A program made the position numbers and the translations under genes. A DNA stretch of 56,594 nt from a virus, in the IMG/VR virus record IMGVR_UViG_3300025151_000041, positions 1 to 56,594 of that record; one strand, given 5' to 3'. The notes under the pieces were generated by a model, which saw nothing but the letters and a program-made list of their open reading frames with translations, made no database searches and was not told the origin of the DNA. Each line of letters starts with the position of its first letter. Within the stretch, counting starts at the first letter, position 1. Below, one piece after another: positions 8,417 through 17,300 of the stretch.

Positions 8417-11400
8417 ATGGCAAGAGAACAAAAAACAAGAAAAGTTGATGTTGAGTTTGGTGCTTTTATTCCTGATGACCCTTTTGCAAATGACCCTGTT
8501 ATTGGTGACGAAGCTCTTGGATTAGGAAAAGAAGGAATCACTGGTACGGCTGATGTTGCTATAGAAAGGGCTGGTGGTCAAGCAGAGTTTGGCGAAGGTG
8601 CTTTAGCAGGATTTGCGGAAACTGTTGTAGATGTTGGCACTGGTTTTATTACGGGTGCGATAGATGCACTTGCATATATTCCTGATGCTGCACTAAATAA
8701 AATTACAGAAAAGTTAGCAGAAGAAAACATAATAAAAGGTGAAGATGTTGGTTTTTGGGCAACAAAAGATAGATTAAGTCGTTTGCTTACCTCTGGTAAT
8801 TATGAACAACGACGTAAAGTTGGTAATGTTATTCTTGGAATGGGTGAATTTGTAGGTCAATCTGGTGCTTTAGGTCAGATAGCTGAGACAGCAGGTCAAT
8901 TTGCTACTTTTGCTATACCTCAAACAGCCGCCGTAAGATTAATAGGTAATGCTCTATACGGTGGTACACAAGCATCTAAAGCAGCTTTAAGAACCAGCAC
9001 ACTCAAAGCTATAAAAGAAGCAAAGCAAAGTGCTTTGAATAAAGCAACAACAGCAGCAGAAAAAAGAAAAATTACCAAAAAATTTGCTGACAAACAAACT
9101 AACTTCAATGAGGAGTTAAAAAAGTTTAAATGGGATAAAGATAAAAAAGTTTATGTAGGACCAGAAGGCAAAATTATAAAAGATAAAACACTTGCAAAAG
9201 CAGAAGTAACAGGAAAGGTTGCCGAAGAATTAGGAGAAAAAGCTGCTTTAGGTAGATTAAAAAGTTATGGTGCAAGAGAAGTACAAAGAGCTGCAAAAGA
9301 TCCTAGTAAATATTTAAGAAGAGAAGCTAAAGTAGGTGCTGGAGTTGGAGCTGCTTACGAGGGGTTAGAACAAATTAGTCCAGGACTTGGTGACACATTG
9401 ATCATAGGTGCAGGAGCTGCGATAGGTGGTAAATTTCTTTTTGATGGTATAAAAGACATAGCCAAAAGAACACCTTCTGGAAGAATTATTAATTGGGCAG
9501 ATGATGCTCTTACACCAGCAGTGGGAGATGACCCTGTTACAATAGGCTCAAGGATAAAATCAGGTTATACTAATGTAAGAGATAGAATAATAAAACCAAA
9601 AGAAGAAGACCTAAAAGAAGCAAGAGGCACTGTTCAAAAATTTATTTCACAAGAAGTATCAGAAGCAGAAGCTAGAAGAAATTTAGAAACTTATAAAAAA
9701 ATTGATGAAAAATTAGCAGAACTTGGTATTGAACCATTGGAACTCACAATAGCGGAAAAAAGTTTATCTCCTAGGTTACTTGATGCTCAGGCTTCTAGAA
9801 CACGAACTTATACAGGACAAGAAGCTACAGAACAATTTGCTAGGTTTGCAAGAAACCAAGAAAAAATAGCAAGGGTAGAAAAAGAATTAGGTTTAGAATC
9901 TGGAACAAATGTTTTTGCTTTTTCTGATAAAGATGCAAGGGGAAAACTAGACATTTTAGTGAAAAATTTACAAGGTGAAGTTGATAAAGTTTCGATTACC
10001 AGTTTAAAAGAATTAGATGAAATAAAAAATATAATGGAGGGAAAACAAATTTCTCCAAAAATATTAGAAGAAGCAGGAGAACAATTAAGGGGTATACTTC
10101 TAACAGCAAAACAAAACACAGAAAAAAGATTATTAGATGATTATAATTTTAATCCCAACAAAGAACCTAGCTTAAAAGCAAGTGAAATAAAAAAAGCTCA
10201 AGAAAATTTTCTTAGATATGTTTATAAAAAAGATAAAGATGCATCAATTAGTGATTTGATAAGCAAATATACACGAGAAGATGATTTTATAAAAAAATCA
10301 GAAGATTTAAAAAGATTTGTAAAGGCAGCTCCACGAAACATAACATTACCAGAGTGGATTACCATGCGACAACAATTCAAAAGAGCGTTAAATCGAGCTT
10401 TTGAAATGAAAGCAACAAAAAATGAATTAGATGAATTAAAAAAAGTTTTAGAAATATTTGATGAAACAGCTAAACGATTTGGTACAGATAAAAAAGCCGT
10501 ATCAGCACAAAGATATCAACAATTTTTAAAACAATGGGATGATGAAATTACAACAGTGTACAATGACGCTGCTGTTCAAAAAGTTTTAAAACAAAGACCT
10601 GTTTCAAGAGAAGATAAAATTTTGTACAAAACACCTGAAGAAAAAGCTGGTGAAGTTTTTTTACAAAATGCAGACACAGCAAAAGAATTTAACAGATTTG
10701 TTGACAATGCTGTAGGTGAAGAAAAAATTGAGTTATTAAGTTTAATGAAAGATGTTGTTTTAGGTAAGACTTTAGGAAAAAATATTTGGAATGCAAACAC
10801 AGGTAAAATTGATGTAAACAAATTAAGAGCGTTCATAAACAATAATGAAAATATGCTCAAAACAATAAAAATTGGAGATGAAGCAGGAGAATCTACAGGA
10901 TTTCAATTACTAAGTGATCAAGCAAAATTTTACGACGACCTTGTTGCAAGACAACAAAAAGTTCAACAAATGGCTAGTAAAATAAATCAAGACATTTTGG
11001 TAAACCAAGTTGCAAAATTGGATCCAAAAACATTTGATGTACAAACAGGTATTTTAGGTGCAAGGGGTGTGGACGCATCAGCAGATGCTATTATAGATAG
11101 TGCTATAAATTCAGCTATAGTAACGGGAGAAACAGGTAAACCTAATTTTAAACTTGTAAGAGCTTTACTGAAAAAAGTAAAAGAGTTAGATCCAAAAGGT
11201 GATAATGGTATAAAAGAAGAATTTAACAAGATTGTTTTAAATAAAGTTGCTGGGAAAAAAGGTTTTGCAAACCCCGTTGAATTTGATGGAATTATAAATC
11301 GTAACAGACCAGTTTTAAAAGAAGTGTTAGGAGAAAAACACTTAGAAGATATAATAGTTTTAAATGGAATTCATGCACGATTACAACAGGCGGCAACTGC

Positions 11401-12061
11401 TCTACCAAAAGGTAGACAAGCAACAAGTGCTGACGACTTCATAAAAGAGTTAGCAAGGTTAACAGGTGTTACACCACAAGGTTTTTCTGCACGTTCTATT
11501 GCTGTTATAGAAAATCGTTCAGGTTTAAGAACATCAGGAGTATGGTTAATAGGACAAGCAATAAGAGCAAGGCAACAAAGGGCAATAGACCAAGCATTGG
11601 AAAAAGCTCTGTTTGATAAAGATTTTGCTGCTACAATGACAAAAGAAATGCCAGAAAATGTTCCTATAGGAGCTATTGATGAGCCAACTGCTTCTGATTG
11701 GCGTACAAAAGCATTCTTTGCAGGAATATACGACCCTTCAATAGTTACAGATAAAAAGTATAGAAGAGAAGTAGCCCGTACACCTTATGTTGGTCAACCT
11801 GATACAGATGAGCCAGAAGGTTTTGCTAACCCACCAAGAACACAAAAAGTTGAAATTCCTAAAGGAATGCTACCAAGCAATGCTTTGTTGGATGTAACTC
11901 CAGGAGCAACCTCAACTTACAATATTGGAATAGCTCAACAACCTGTAAATCCACCAAGAGGAAACGTGCAAGTAAATAAATACGAAGCATTATTTCCTAA
12001 CGACCCCCTTGGAAAAGCACTTGCTGAATCAAGAAACAAGGGTATAGGGAGCTTACGTTAA
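8417..12061 (+). CDS. Very large putative internal virion protein, 1214 residues
   Basis: The longest gene here, starting 3 bases after the previous stop. Early segments are amphipathic and Gly/Ala-rich (GALAGFAETVVDVGTGFITGAID at about 62-82, and 130-190), with a Gly-rich hydrophobic patch near 330. Residues about 380-900 are very Lys/Glu-rich with long predicted coiled coil. I found no transglycosylase or peptidase signature. It occupies the place of the last, largest ejection protein of podoviruses (compare T7 gp16). Its 3' end overlaps the convergent minus-strand helicase gene by 4 bases, marking the end of the virion operon. Confidence 0.7.
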   Translation: MAREQKTRKVDVEFGAFIPDDPFANDPVIGDEALGLGKEGITGTADVAIERAGGQAEFGEGALAGFAETVVDVGTGFITGAIDALAYIPDAALNKITEKLAEENIIKGEDVGFWATKDRLSRLLTSGNYEQRRKVGNVILGMGEFVGQSGALGQIAETAGQFATFAIPQTAAVRLIGNALYGGTQASKAALRTSTLKAIKEAKQSALNKATTAAEKRKITKKFADKQTNFNEELKKFKWDKDKKVYVGPEGKIIKDKTLAKAEVTGKVAEELGEKAALGRLKSYGAREVQRAAKDPSKYLRREAKVGAGVGAAYEGLEQISPGLGDTLIIGAGAAIGGKFLFDGIKDIAKRTPSGRIINWADDALTPAVGDDPVTIGSRIKSGYTNVRDRIIKPKEEDLKEARGTVQKFISQEVSEAEARRNLETYKKIDEKLAELGIEPLELTIAEKSLSPRLLDAQASRTRTYTGQEATEQFARFARNQEKIARVEKELGLESGTNVFAFSDKDARGKLDILVKNLQGEVDKVSITSLKELDEIKNIMEGKQISPKILEEAGEQLRGILLTAKQNTEKRLLDDYNFNPNKEPSLKASEIKKAQENFLRYVYKKDKDASISDLISKYTREDDFIKKSEDLKRFVKAAPRNITLPEWITMRQQFKRALNRAFEMKATKNELDELKKVLEIFDETAKRFGTDKKAVSAQRYQQFLKQWDDEITTVYNDAAVQKVLKQRPVSREDKILYKTPEEKAGEVFLQNADTAKEFNRFVDNAVGEEKIELLSLMKDVVLGKTLGKNIWNANTGKIDVNKLRAFINNNENMLKTIKIGDEAGESTGFQLLSDQAKFYDDLVARQQKVQQMASKINQDILVNQVAKLDPKTFDVQTGILGARGVDASADAIIDSAINSAIVTGETGKPNFKLVRALLKKVKELDPKGDNGIKEEFNKIVLNKVAGKKGFANPVEFDGIINRNRPVLKEVLGEKHLEDIIVLNGIHARLQQAATALPKGRQATSADDFIKELARLTGVTPQGFSARSIAVIENRSGLRTSGVWLIGQAIRARQQRAIDQALEKALFDKDFAATMTKEMPENVPIGAIDEPTASDWRTKAFFAGIYDPSIVTDKKYRREVARTPYVGQPDTDEPEGFANPPRTQKVEIPKGMLPSNALLDVTPGATSTYNIGIAQQPVNPPRGNVQVNKYEALFPNDPLGKALAESRNKGIGSLR

Positions 12062-13494
12062 ATAATCCACTGTTTGTAATCTTCGGCTAGTACGTTGCTG
12101 GCTATGTTGATTTTATTGCGTAGGGCTTTGAGTATTTTTTCATCTACTGTTTTTTCTGTTACTATATCTACATACGTTACTTTGTTGGTTTGCCCTATAC
12201 GGTGAGCTCTATCTTCACTTTGCAAGCGTACTTCTAAATCGTAGCCATTACTGTAGTATATCACTGTTTTAGCTTCGGTAAGAGTAAGCCCATACCCACC
12301 TGTTCTTGGTTGCCCTATAAAAAACCTGAGTGGGTTATCAGGGTCTTGGAACTTTTCAACAATGTTCTGGCGTTCTTCGGCTGATGTTTGTCCATAGAAC
12401 AAAGCACACGTTTTTTCTCCGTACTTTTTACTTAACTCTTTGTTTATACTTAACAAATCATGTGTAAAGTTAGCCCAAATAATAACCTTGCTTTCTGTTT
12501 CTTCGATTGCCGACAACAATTCTGGCATTTTGTTAGTGGGTACTTGCTTTACCGTACCGTCGTCCATATTTGCAAATCCACTACATACTTGTTGTAGGCG
12601 TAGTATTTGTGTAAGAACAGTATTTGCACTTACCATACTGCCTTCGATAATAGCCAAAGCAGAACTTTTGAGTGTTGCATAGGCAACTTCTTGTTCTTTC
12701 GTTAGCTCTACTGTTCTGCGTGTGTACACTTTGTCGGGCAAGTCTAAACAATCTTCTTTGCGTACTCGGAAACTAAATGGTTCTATGATTGCATTGAGTT
12801 CGTTTAGGTTTTGATACCCAACAATTTGATTAAATGTATGTGTGCCGACGTTCCTACGCAAAACTTTTGCATACCTATTCTGAAACGCCCAATAACTAGA
12901 TTGTCGTAGGCTTTCTTCTTTTAAAAACTCGCACTGCGTAAACAAATCAAGTGGTGATTTTGTTATTGGTGAACCTGTAAGTATCCTTCTAAAAACTGCC
13001 TCTTTACCTAGCTTTATAAGGTTTTTTGTACGAGCAGCAGATTTAGTTTTGATTGTTGTGCTTTCATCTATTGCCAACAAACATTCTTTTGAATACACAA
13101 ATTTTTGTGCAAATTCATAGCCTCGTTTTGTGCTTAACGCTTCTACGTTCATCAAAAATATTTTTAAATCTTCGTTGTCTGCAAACAGGGTTGCCAGTTC
13201 TGTTTCTTTTTTCTTTGTTTTTTCTGGTGACCACGCAACGACCGTGTAGTCAACATGATCTGGTATATGGGTTGGTATTTCTTTTTTCAACCAGTTTCTA
13301 TACACACTTTTTGGTGCAACTATCATTGCTGTGCATATTTCACCTTTGTCGTAAAGTATTGACATTGTATCTATCAATACTTTTGATTTACCAGTACCCA
13401 TATCCATAAACAAAGCAAAGTATTCTTTATTCCAGGACTTTTTGAGAGCGTCGAGTTGATGCTCATATGGTTGTAGTTTAAATTTATATCTCAC
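12058..13494 (-). CDS. SNF2-type superfamily 2 helicase/ATPase
   Basis: 478 residues on the minus strand. It has the two RecA-like domains of an SF2 translocase: LQPYEHQLDAL (Q-motif-like, 7-17), Walker A MDMGTGKSK (30-38), Ia IVAPKSVYRNW (58-68), Walker B/DExx as IDEST (142-146), motif III LTGSP (172-176), motif V region GGYGLTLTEA (399-408) and motif VI RAHRIGQ (429-435) with the arginine finger. The DEST box and HRIGQ are typical of SNF2 relatives. At 478 residues it is a minimal core without chromatin-type inserts. Related proteins occur in podovirus replication modules, probably moving on DNA. It is the only clear minus-strand gene and converges on the 1214-residue gene. Its promoter must lie in 13495-13749. 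Confidence 0.9.
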   Translation of the reverse strand: MRYKFKLQPYEHQLDALKKSWNKEYFALFMDMGTGKSKVLIDTMSILYDKGEICTAMIVAPKSVYRNWLKKEIPTHIPDHVDYTVVAWSPEKTKKKETELATLFADNEDLKIFLMNVEALSTKRGYEFAQKFVYSKECLLAIDESTTIKTKSAARTKNLIKLGKEAVFRRILTGSPITKSPLDLFTQCEFLKEESLRQSSYWAFQNRYAKVLRRNVGTHTFNQIVGYQNLNELNAIIEPFSFRVRKEDCLDLPDKVYTRRTVELTKEQEVAYATLKSSALAIIEGSMVSANTVLTQILRLQQVCSGFANMDDGTVKQVPTNKMPELLSAIEETESKVIIWANFTHDLLSINKELSKKYGEKTCALFYGQTSAEERQNIVEKFQDPDNPLRFFIGQPRTGGYGLTLTEAKTVIYYSNGYDLEVRLQSEDRAHRIGQTNKVTYVDIVTEKTVDEKILKALRNKINIASNVLAEDYKQWII

Positions 13495-13749
13495 GTTGCC
13501 CTCTTTCTGATAGGGTTTGTATTGCTTAAACTTAACAAATATTGTAATATAAAACTATACTTTTTTTATCTTTTCTTAACTTTACTATATAGATGTTATA
13601 GTGGAGGTTTTAAGGTGAAAAAGTTTTACAGTTTTATAATATACAATATACAATATATTTTCCGCTGATGGGGACTCAAAAGTTAGTAAAAAAATAAAAG
13701 CTGATTTCCCCACTAGCACATCTATATAGAAAACTAGAAAGGTAGTCGT
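13495..13749. promoter_or_regulatory. Intergenic control region between divergent helicase and early genes
   Basis: 255 bases without a gene, very AT-rich, between the minus-strand helicase and the plus-strand replication module. It must hold promoters for both directions. Sequences close to TATAAT/TATAGT occur on both strands (TTATAAT at about 13634-13640 plus; TATAGT within the left arm). It contains inverted-repeat element A, listed separately. Confidence 0.7.
13585..13729. repeat. Inverted-repeat element A (first of a pair)
   Basis: Left arm ctatatagatgttatagtg (13585-13603) and right arm cactagcacatctatatag (13711-13729) are inverted copies with 17 of 19 positions matching. They enclose an AT-rich core with atatacaatata repeats and the word ttttccgctgat (13658-13669), followed by a second gctgat at 13700. 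The same architecture recurs at 36196-36355. It could be an origin, an operator pair or promoters facing each other. Nothing in the sequence decides. Confidence 0.7.
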
Positions 13750-13968
13750 ATGGAAGAACCAAAATGTAATATTTGTAAGGATTTAAAGTACGTTTGTATG
13801 CTAGATGTAAATGATGCTCCACGAGCCTCTACGGTATGTCGGTGTTACAAGTGCAATGTACCAAGAGAAGATGCTGAAACTGGAAAAACAGCAGATTCTA
13901 TTGTTTTTCGAGGGAACAAAAAACAGGTGTACGAAAAGTTCTATGAACTAACAACAGACAAAAATTAA
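13750..13968 (+). CDS. Small Cys-rich protein, possible zinc binder
   Basis: 72 residues with CNIC near the N-terminus (7-10) and CRCYKC at about 37-42, a spacing able to hold one zinc ion. The C-terminal half is charged. First gene after control element A, preceded by GAAAGG. Family not recognised. As the leading early gene it could be a regulator, but this is a guess. Confidence 0.75.
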   Translation: MEEPKCNICKDLKYVCMLDVNDAPRASTVCRCYKCNVPREDAETGKTADSIVFRGNKKQVYEKFYELTTDKN

Positions 13969-14027
13969 CTTTGCTTATGCTTTTTAGTATGGCATTGTAT
14001 ATAACTTATTAGCATGGGGAGAAAGCC

Positions 14028-14357
14028 ATGACGGTTTTTATAATTCAAGAAATGCGAGGTCGTGATGTTTCAGATGCCTCTGAGTTTGGCGACCTTGAAA
14101 TATTATTACCAGCCAAGGAACAGGCAAGTTTTAGTACTCAGCCTACGATAAGGCGTATGGTAAGAAGTTTGTCGAAGTTTTCCGACGACGATTATTTATT
14201 ATTAGCAGGTGATCCTGCTGGGATTGCTATTGCAGGTGCTCTCGCCGCACAGAATAACAGAGGTTATTTTAAAATGCTAAAGTGGGATAGGCTCGATCAA
14301 AAGTATTATCCACTCGAAGTAAATTTAAATCAAAAGTTAGGAGGTAAAAGTGAGTAG
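14028..14357 (+). CDS. Hypothetical protein, 109 residues
   Basis: Preceded by GGGGAGAAAGCC. The first residues MTVFIIQEMRGRDVSDASEFGD and the motif LLLAGDPAGIAIAGALAA (about 63-80) followed by MLKWDRLDQKYYPLEV resemble a small protein that sits at the start of replication modules in marine podoviruses. No function is known to me. Its end overlaps the next gene by 8 bases, so translation is probably coupled. Confidence 0.8.
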   Translation: MTVFIIQEMRGRDVSDASEFGDLEILLPAKEQASFSTQPTIRRMVRSLSKFSDDDYLLLAGDPAGIAIAGALAAQNNRGYFKMLKWDRLDQKYYPLEVNLNQKLGGKSE

Positions 14358-14901
14358 TTTTGAAAATGTTGCCGAAGAACTTTCAACTGTTACAGAGCAA
14401 GGCATAAGCAGAGTTAGTAAACTTGCTAATATACAGTTAACATTAGAGCAACGCATAAAAGATTTAGAAGATGAGCTAAAGCGAATAAAGCGTGAACACC
14501 GTGAAATAGCTGAAGACCAACTTCCTGCGGCTATGTTAGAACATAACATTCGTGAGTTCACATTAGAAGACAATAGTAAAATTGCCGTAAAAACATTTTA
14601 CAGTGCAACCATACCTAAAGATAAACAAGACGAGTGTTTTGATTGGTTAAACAAAAACGGCTTTGGTGACTTAATTAAAAACCAAGTTACAGTGAATTTT
14701 GTAAGAGGTCAAGAACGTGATGCTAACGACCTGTTACATGATTTAGAGGGTCGAGGAATGTCGCCCTCTAATAAAAAGTGGGTAGAGCCAATGACGCTAA
14801 AAGCGTTCTACCGTACCGAGTCAGAAAAAGGTAATCTTTTGCCTGACGATAAATTTAGTCTTTTTATTGGCGAAAAGGCTACCATAACCAAAAAGAGGTG
14901 A
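14350..14901 (+). CDS. Hypothetical replication-module protein with coiled coil
   Basis: 183 residues from a GTG that overlaps the previous gene. The alternative, a later ATG, would remove the conserved-looking N-terminus. Residues about 25-65 form a coiled coil (TLEQRIKDLEDELKRIKREHREI). The C-terminal half is compact and ends in Lys/Arg. It lies 3 bases before the putative ssDNA-binding gene and probably works with it. Role unknown. Confidence 0.8.
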   Translation: MSSFENVAEELSTVTEQGISRVSKLANIQLTLEQRIKDLEDELKRIKREHREIAEDQLPAAMLEHNIREFTLEDNSKIAVKTFYSATIPKDKQDECFDWLNKNGFGDLIKNQVTVNFVRGQERDANDLLHDLEGRGMSPSNKKWVEPMTLKAFYRTESEKGNLLPDDKFSLFIGEKATITKKR

Positions 14902-14904
14902 TGT

Positions 14905-15708
14905 ATGGCTACCAAAGATGTAACCAAAGTCTCTGAGACTCAAAATCAGATCGCCCTTGCTACTTCTTTTGAAGATTTTCAAGGTGCAGGGTTTAGTGAA
15001 ACCCAAACTGACGATTACCAAATACCTTTTCTTCGTATACTTGCTCAGTTAAGTCCGCAGGTAAACAAAAGAGAAGGTGCATACGTAGAAGGTGCAGAAG
15101 CAGGTATGCTTTATAATACTGTGCTAAATAAAGTGTATGATGGTGAAAAAGGTTTGGAGTGTATACCTTGTCACTATAACCGACGTTTTGTTGAATGGGT
15201 TGCCCGTGAAAACGGTGGTGGGTATGTTGCAAGTTATGATCCAACAGACCCGATTGTAAAAACAACCACCAAAAATGATCGTGGGCAGGATATTTTGCCT
15301 AATGGTAACACATTGACAAATACAGCTCAGTTCTTTGTTATGTTGCTCGACCCAGACGAAGGGTATACAAAAGCAATCATTACAATGAGCAGTACTCAGT
15401 TAAAGAAAGCAAGGCGTTGGAATACGCAAATGCAATCTTTAAAAGAGCGTGGCAAAAATGGTTTGTTTATTTTGCCTATGATGTCTCACATTTGGAAACT
15501 AACCACTGTTCCCGAAAGTAACGATAAAGGCTCTTGGTTTGGTTGGAATCACAGTATGGTTCGTAGGCTTGATTTATCCAACGAAGACGACCAATCGCTT
15601 TTTGAAGAAGGAGTTTCTTTCAGTAAAAGTGTGTTAGCAGGTGAGGTAGAAGGTAAAGATGATGGTGGCGAAAGCACTGTTGTTGAAGATGATACTTCTG
15701 TAATGTAG
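14905..15708 (+). CDS. Putative single-stranded DNA-binding protein
   Basis: 267 residues. The N-terminal part has YQIPFLRILAQLSPQVNKREGAY. The centre is beta-rich with many aromatic and basic residues (CHYNRRFVEWVARENGGGY), and the C-terminus is strongly acidic (about 245-267: GEVEGKDDGGESTVVEDDTSVM). A beta core plus acidic tail, placed just before the primase and helicase genes, is the usual look of phage SSB proteins such as T7 gp2.5. I cannot show an OB fold from sequence alone, so this is an inference. A hairpin follows the stop. Confidence 0.5.
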   Translation: MATKDVTKVSETQNQIALATSFEDFQGAGFSETQTDDYQIPFLRILAQLSPQVNKREGAYVEGAEAGMLYNTVLNKVYDGEKGLECIPCHYNRRFVEWVARENGGGYVASYDPTDPIVKTTTKNDRGQDILPNGNTLTNTAQFFVMLLDPDEGYTKAIITMSSTQLKKARRWNTQMQSLKERGKNGLFILPMMSHIWKLTTVPESNDKGSWFGWNHSMVRRLDLSNEDDQSLFEEGVSFSKSVLAGEVEGKDDGGESTVVEDDTSVM

Positions 15709-15713
15709 GTGTT

Positions 15714-15745
15714 TGGGGTAGGGGAAACTCTACCCCATTTCTTTA
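15714..15745 (+). terminator. Hairpin between SSB-like and primase genes
   Basis: Perfect 8-bp stem tggggtag (15714-15721) / ctacccca (15730-15737), 8-base loop, then TTTCTTT. Looks like a weak intrinsic terminator or mRNA-stabilising stem. Confidence 0.65.
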
Positions 15746-15755
15746 GGGGGGCTTT

Positions 15756-17300
15756 ATGGAAAGTTTAGCCAAAGAATTTTTTGACCTTTTCGAAGGTAGC
15801 GATATTGCTCATGGTACTTTTCAAGTAAATGGTGCGGATAGAGCAGACGGTAAAAAACAAGGACAAGCAAAAGTTTTAAGAGAGCCACCAACGGTAGAGC
15901 TCTGGCAACAACATCTAGAGGGTAAAATAGGATTAGGTATTATCCCTATAAACAGTGAAAATAACTGTAAGTGGGGTGCGATAGATGTTGACAGTTACAC
16001 AGTTAACCACAAAGATTTAATTTTAAAGCTAAAGAAAAATAAAATCCCAGCAGTGGTAGGCAGGAGTAAATCGGGCGGAGCTCACATTTGGGTGTTTGTA
16101 AGTGAGTTTATACCTGCAAGCGAGATGCAAAGCAGTATGGCTGACCTTGCATCTTCGTTAGGGTATGCAGACAGTGAAATATTCCCGAAGCAAACTGCAA
16201 TCCTGGTAAATAGAGGAGACACAGGAAACTTTTTAAATATGCCTTATCAAAGTGGTGAGCGTACAGTTCGCTATGCTTTTGATAACGAGGGTGAAACACT
16301 ATCAACAAGTGAGTTTATTGAGTTTGCTAAGTTGTGTCAGATTACACCAAGTAAGTTTTATAAACTTGATTTCCAGTTTCTAAAAAGTAAAAAGGTAAAA
16401 TTAGAAGAAGGACCACCGTGTTTAGAACATTTATGTAATCAAGGTTTTGCAGAGGGCAGTAGAAACAACGCACTGTTTAACTTGGGTGTTTATGCAAGAA
16501 TGTACAACAGTGATGGTTGGGAAATTCTTGTACAGAAATACAACACAGATTTTTTGTCGCCTCCACTTAGCCATTCCGAAGTAGGGGCAGTGATAAAGCA
16601 GTTAAACAAAAAAGATTATTTTTATAAATGTGAAGACCAACCAATAAAACCATTCTGTAATAAAGAAGTATGTAAACTTCGTAAATATGGTGTTGGCAGT
16701 GGAGGTCTTTCAAGCGAGCTAAGTAGTCTTACAAAGATAGATGGCGACCCACCAATATGGATATTAAACGTAGATGAGCTCCGTGTTGAACTTTCAACAC
16801 AGGGGTTAATTAGTCAACAGCAATTTCAAAAAGATTGTGTGTCACAAATAAATAAATTCCCTGTTACGGTAAACCAAAGAGCGTGGCAAACAAGAATACA
16901 AACATTGTTAGATAACCTTACCATTGTTGAAGTACCACCAGATGCTACGTTGTCGGGTGAGTTTGAAGATTTGTTGAATAGTTTTTGTACAGAAAGAGCA
17001 AAGGGCGTAGAAAAAGAAGACATATTACAAGGTATATCTGTTTGGTATCAAGATCGTGTTTATTTTCAGGTAAAAGATTTGAAGAAACATTTATCCGCCA
17101 ACGACTTTACTCACTATACTTCTAACAAAATAACTTTAAAATTACAGGATATCGAAGCTGAAAAAACATTTTGGAGAGTAAAAGGGAAAGGGGTTCATGT
17201 GTGGAGTTTACCGACAAATTTCTTTAACGACGAAGAAATCGTAGAAGAAGATATACCGTTTGATTTACCACCGCTAAGTGGGGATAAGGAAATTCTTTAG
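15756..17300 (+). CDS. Archaeo-eukaryotic-type primase (AEP superfamily)
   Basis: 514 residues. Residues 73-79 WGAIDVD give the catalytic DxD of AEP motif I, and 102-112 GRSKSGGAHIW give motif II with its His. IFPKQTAIL and GNFLNMPYQ follow in the places expected of a primase of the TOTE/primpol-like group. A C-terminal part (about 220-514) includes a Cys-containing region (CEDQPIKPFCNKEVCKLRKYG) that could bind zinc. It would make primers for replication, and no DnaG/T7-type primase is seen. The downstream UvrD-like helicase overlaps its stop (TAGTG), so the two are coupled and probably act together. SD is AGGGGGG. Confidence 0.8.
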   Translation: MESLAKEFFDLFEGSDIAHGTFQVNGADRADGKKQGQAKVLREPPTVELWQQHLEGKIGLGIIPINSENNCKWGAIDVDSYTVNHKDLILKLKKNKIPAVVGRSKSGGAHIWVFVSEFIPASEMQSSMADLASSLGYADSEIFPKQTAILVNRGDTGNFLNMPYQSGERTVRYAFDNEGETLSTSEFIEFAKLCQITPSKFYKLDFQFLKSKKVKLEEGPPCLEHLCNQGFAEGSRNNALFNLGVYARMYNSDGWEILVQKYNTDFLSPPLSHSEVGAVIKQLNKKDYFYKCEDQPIKPFCNKEVCKLRKYGVGSGGLSSELSSLTKIDGDPPIWILNVDELRVELSTQGLISQQQFQKDCVSQINKFPVTVNQRAWQTRIQTLLDNLTIVEVPPDATLSGEFEDLLNSFCTERAKGVEKEDILQGISVWYQDRVYFQVKDLKKHLSANDFTHYTSNKITLKLQDIEAEKTFWRVKGKGVHVWSLPTNFFNDEEIVEEDIPFDLPPLSGDKEIL

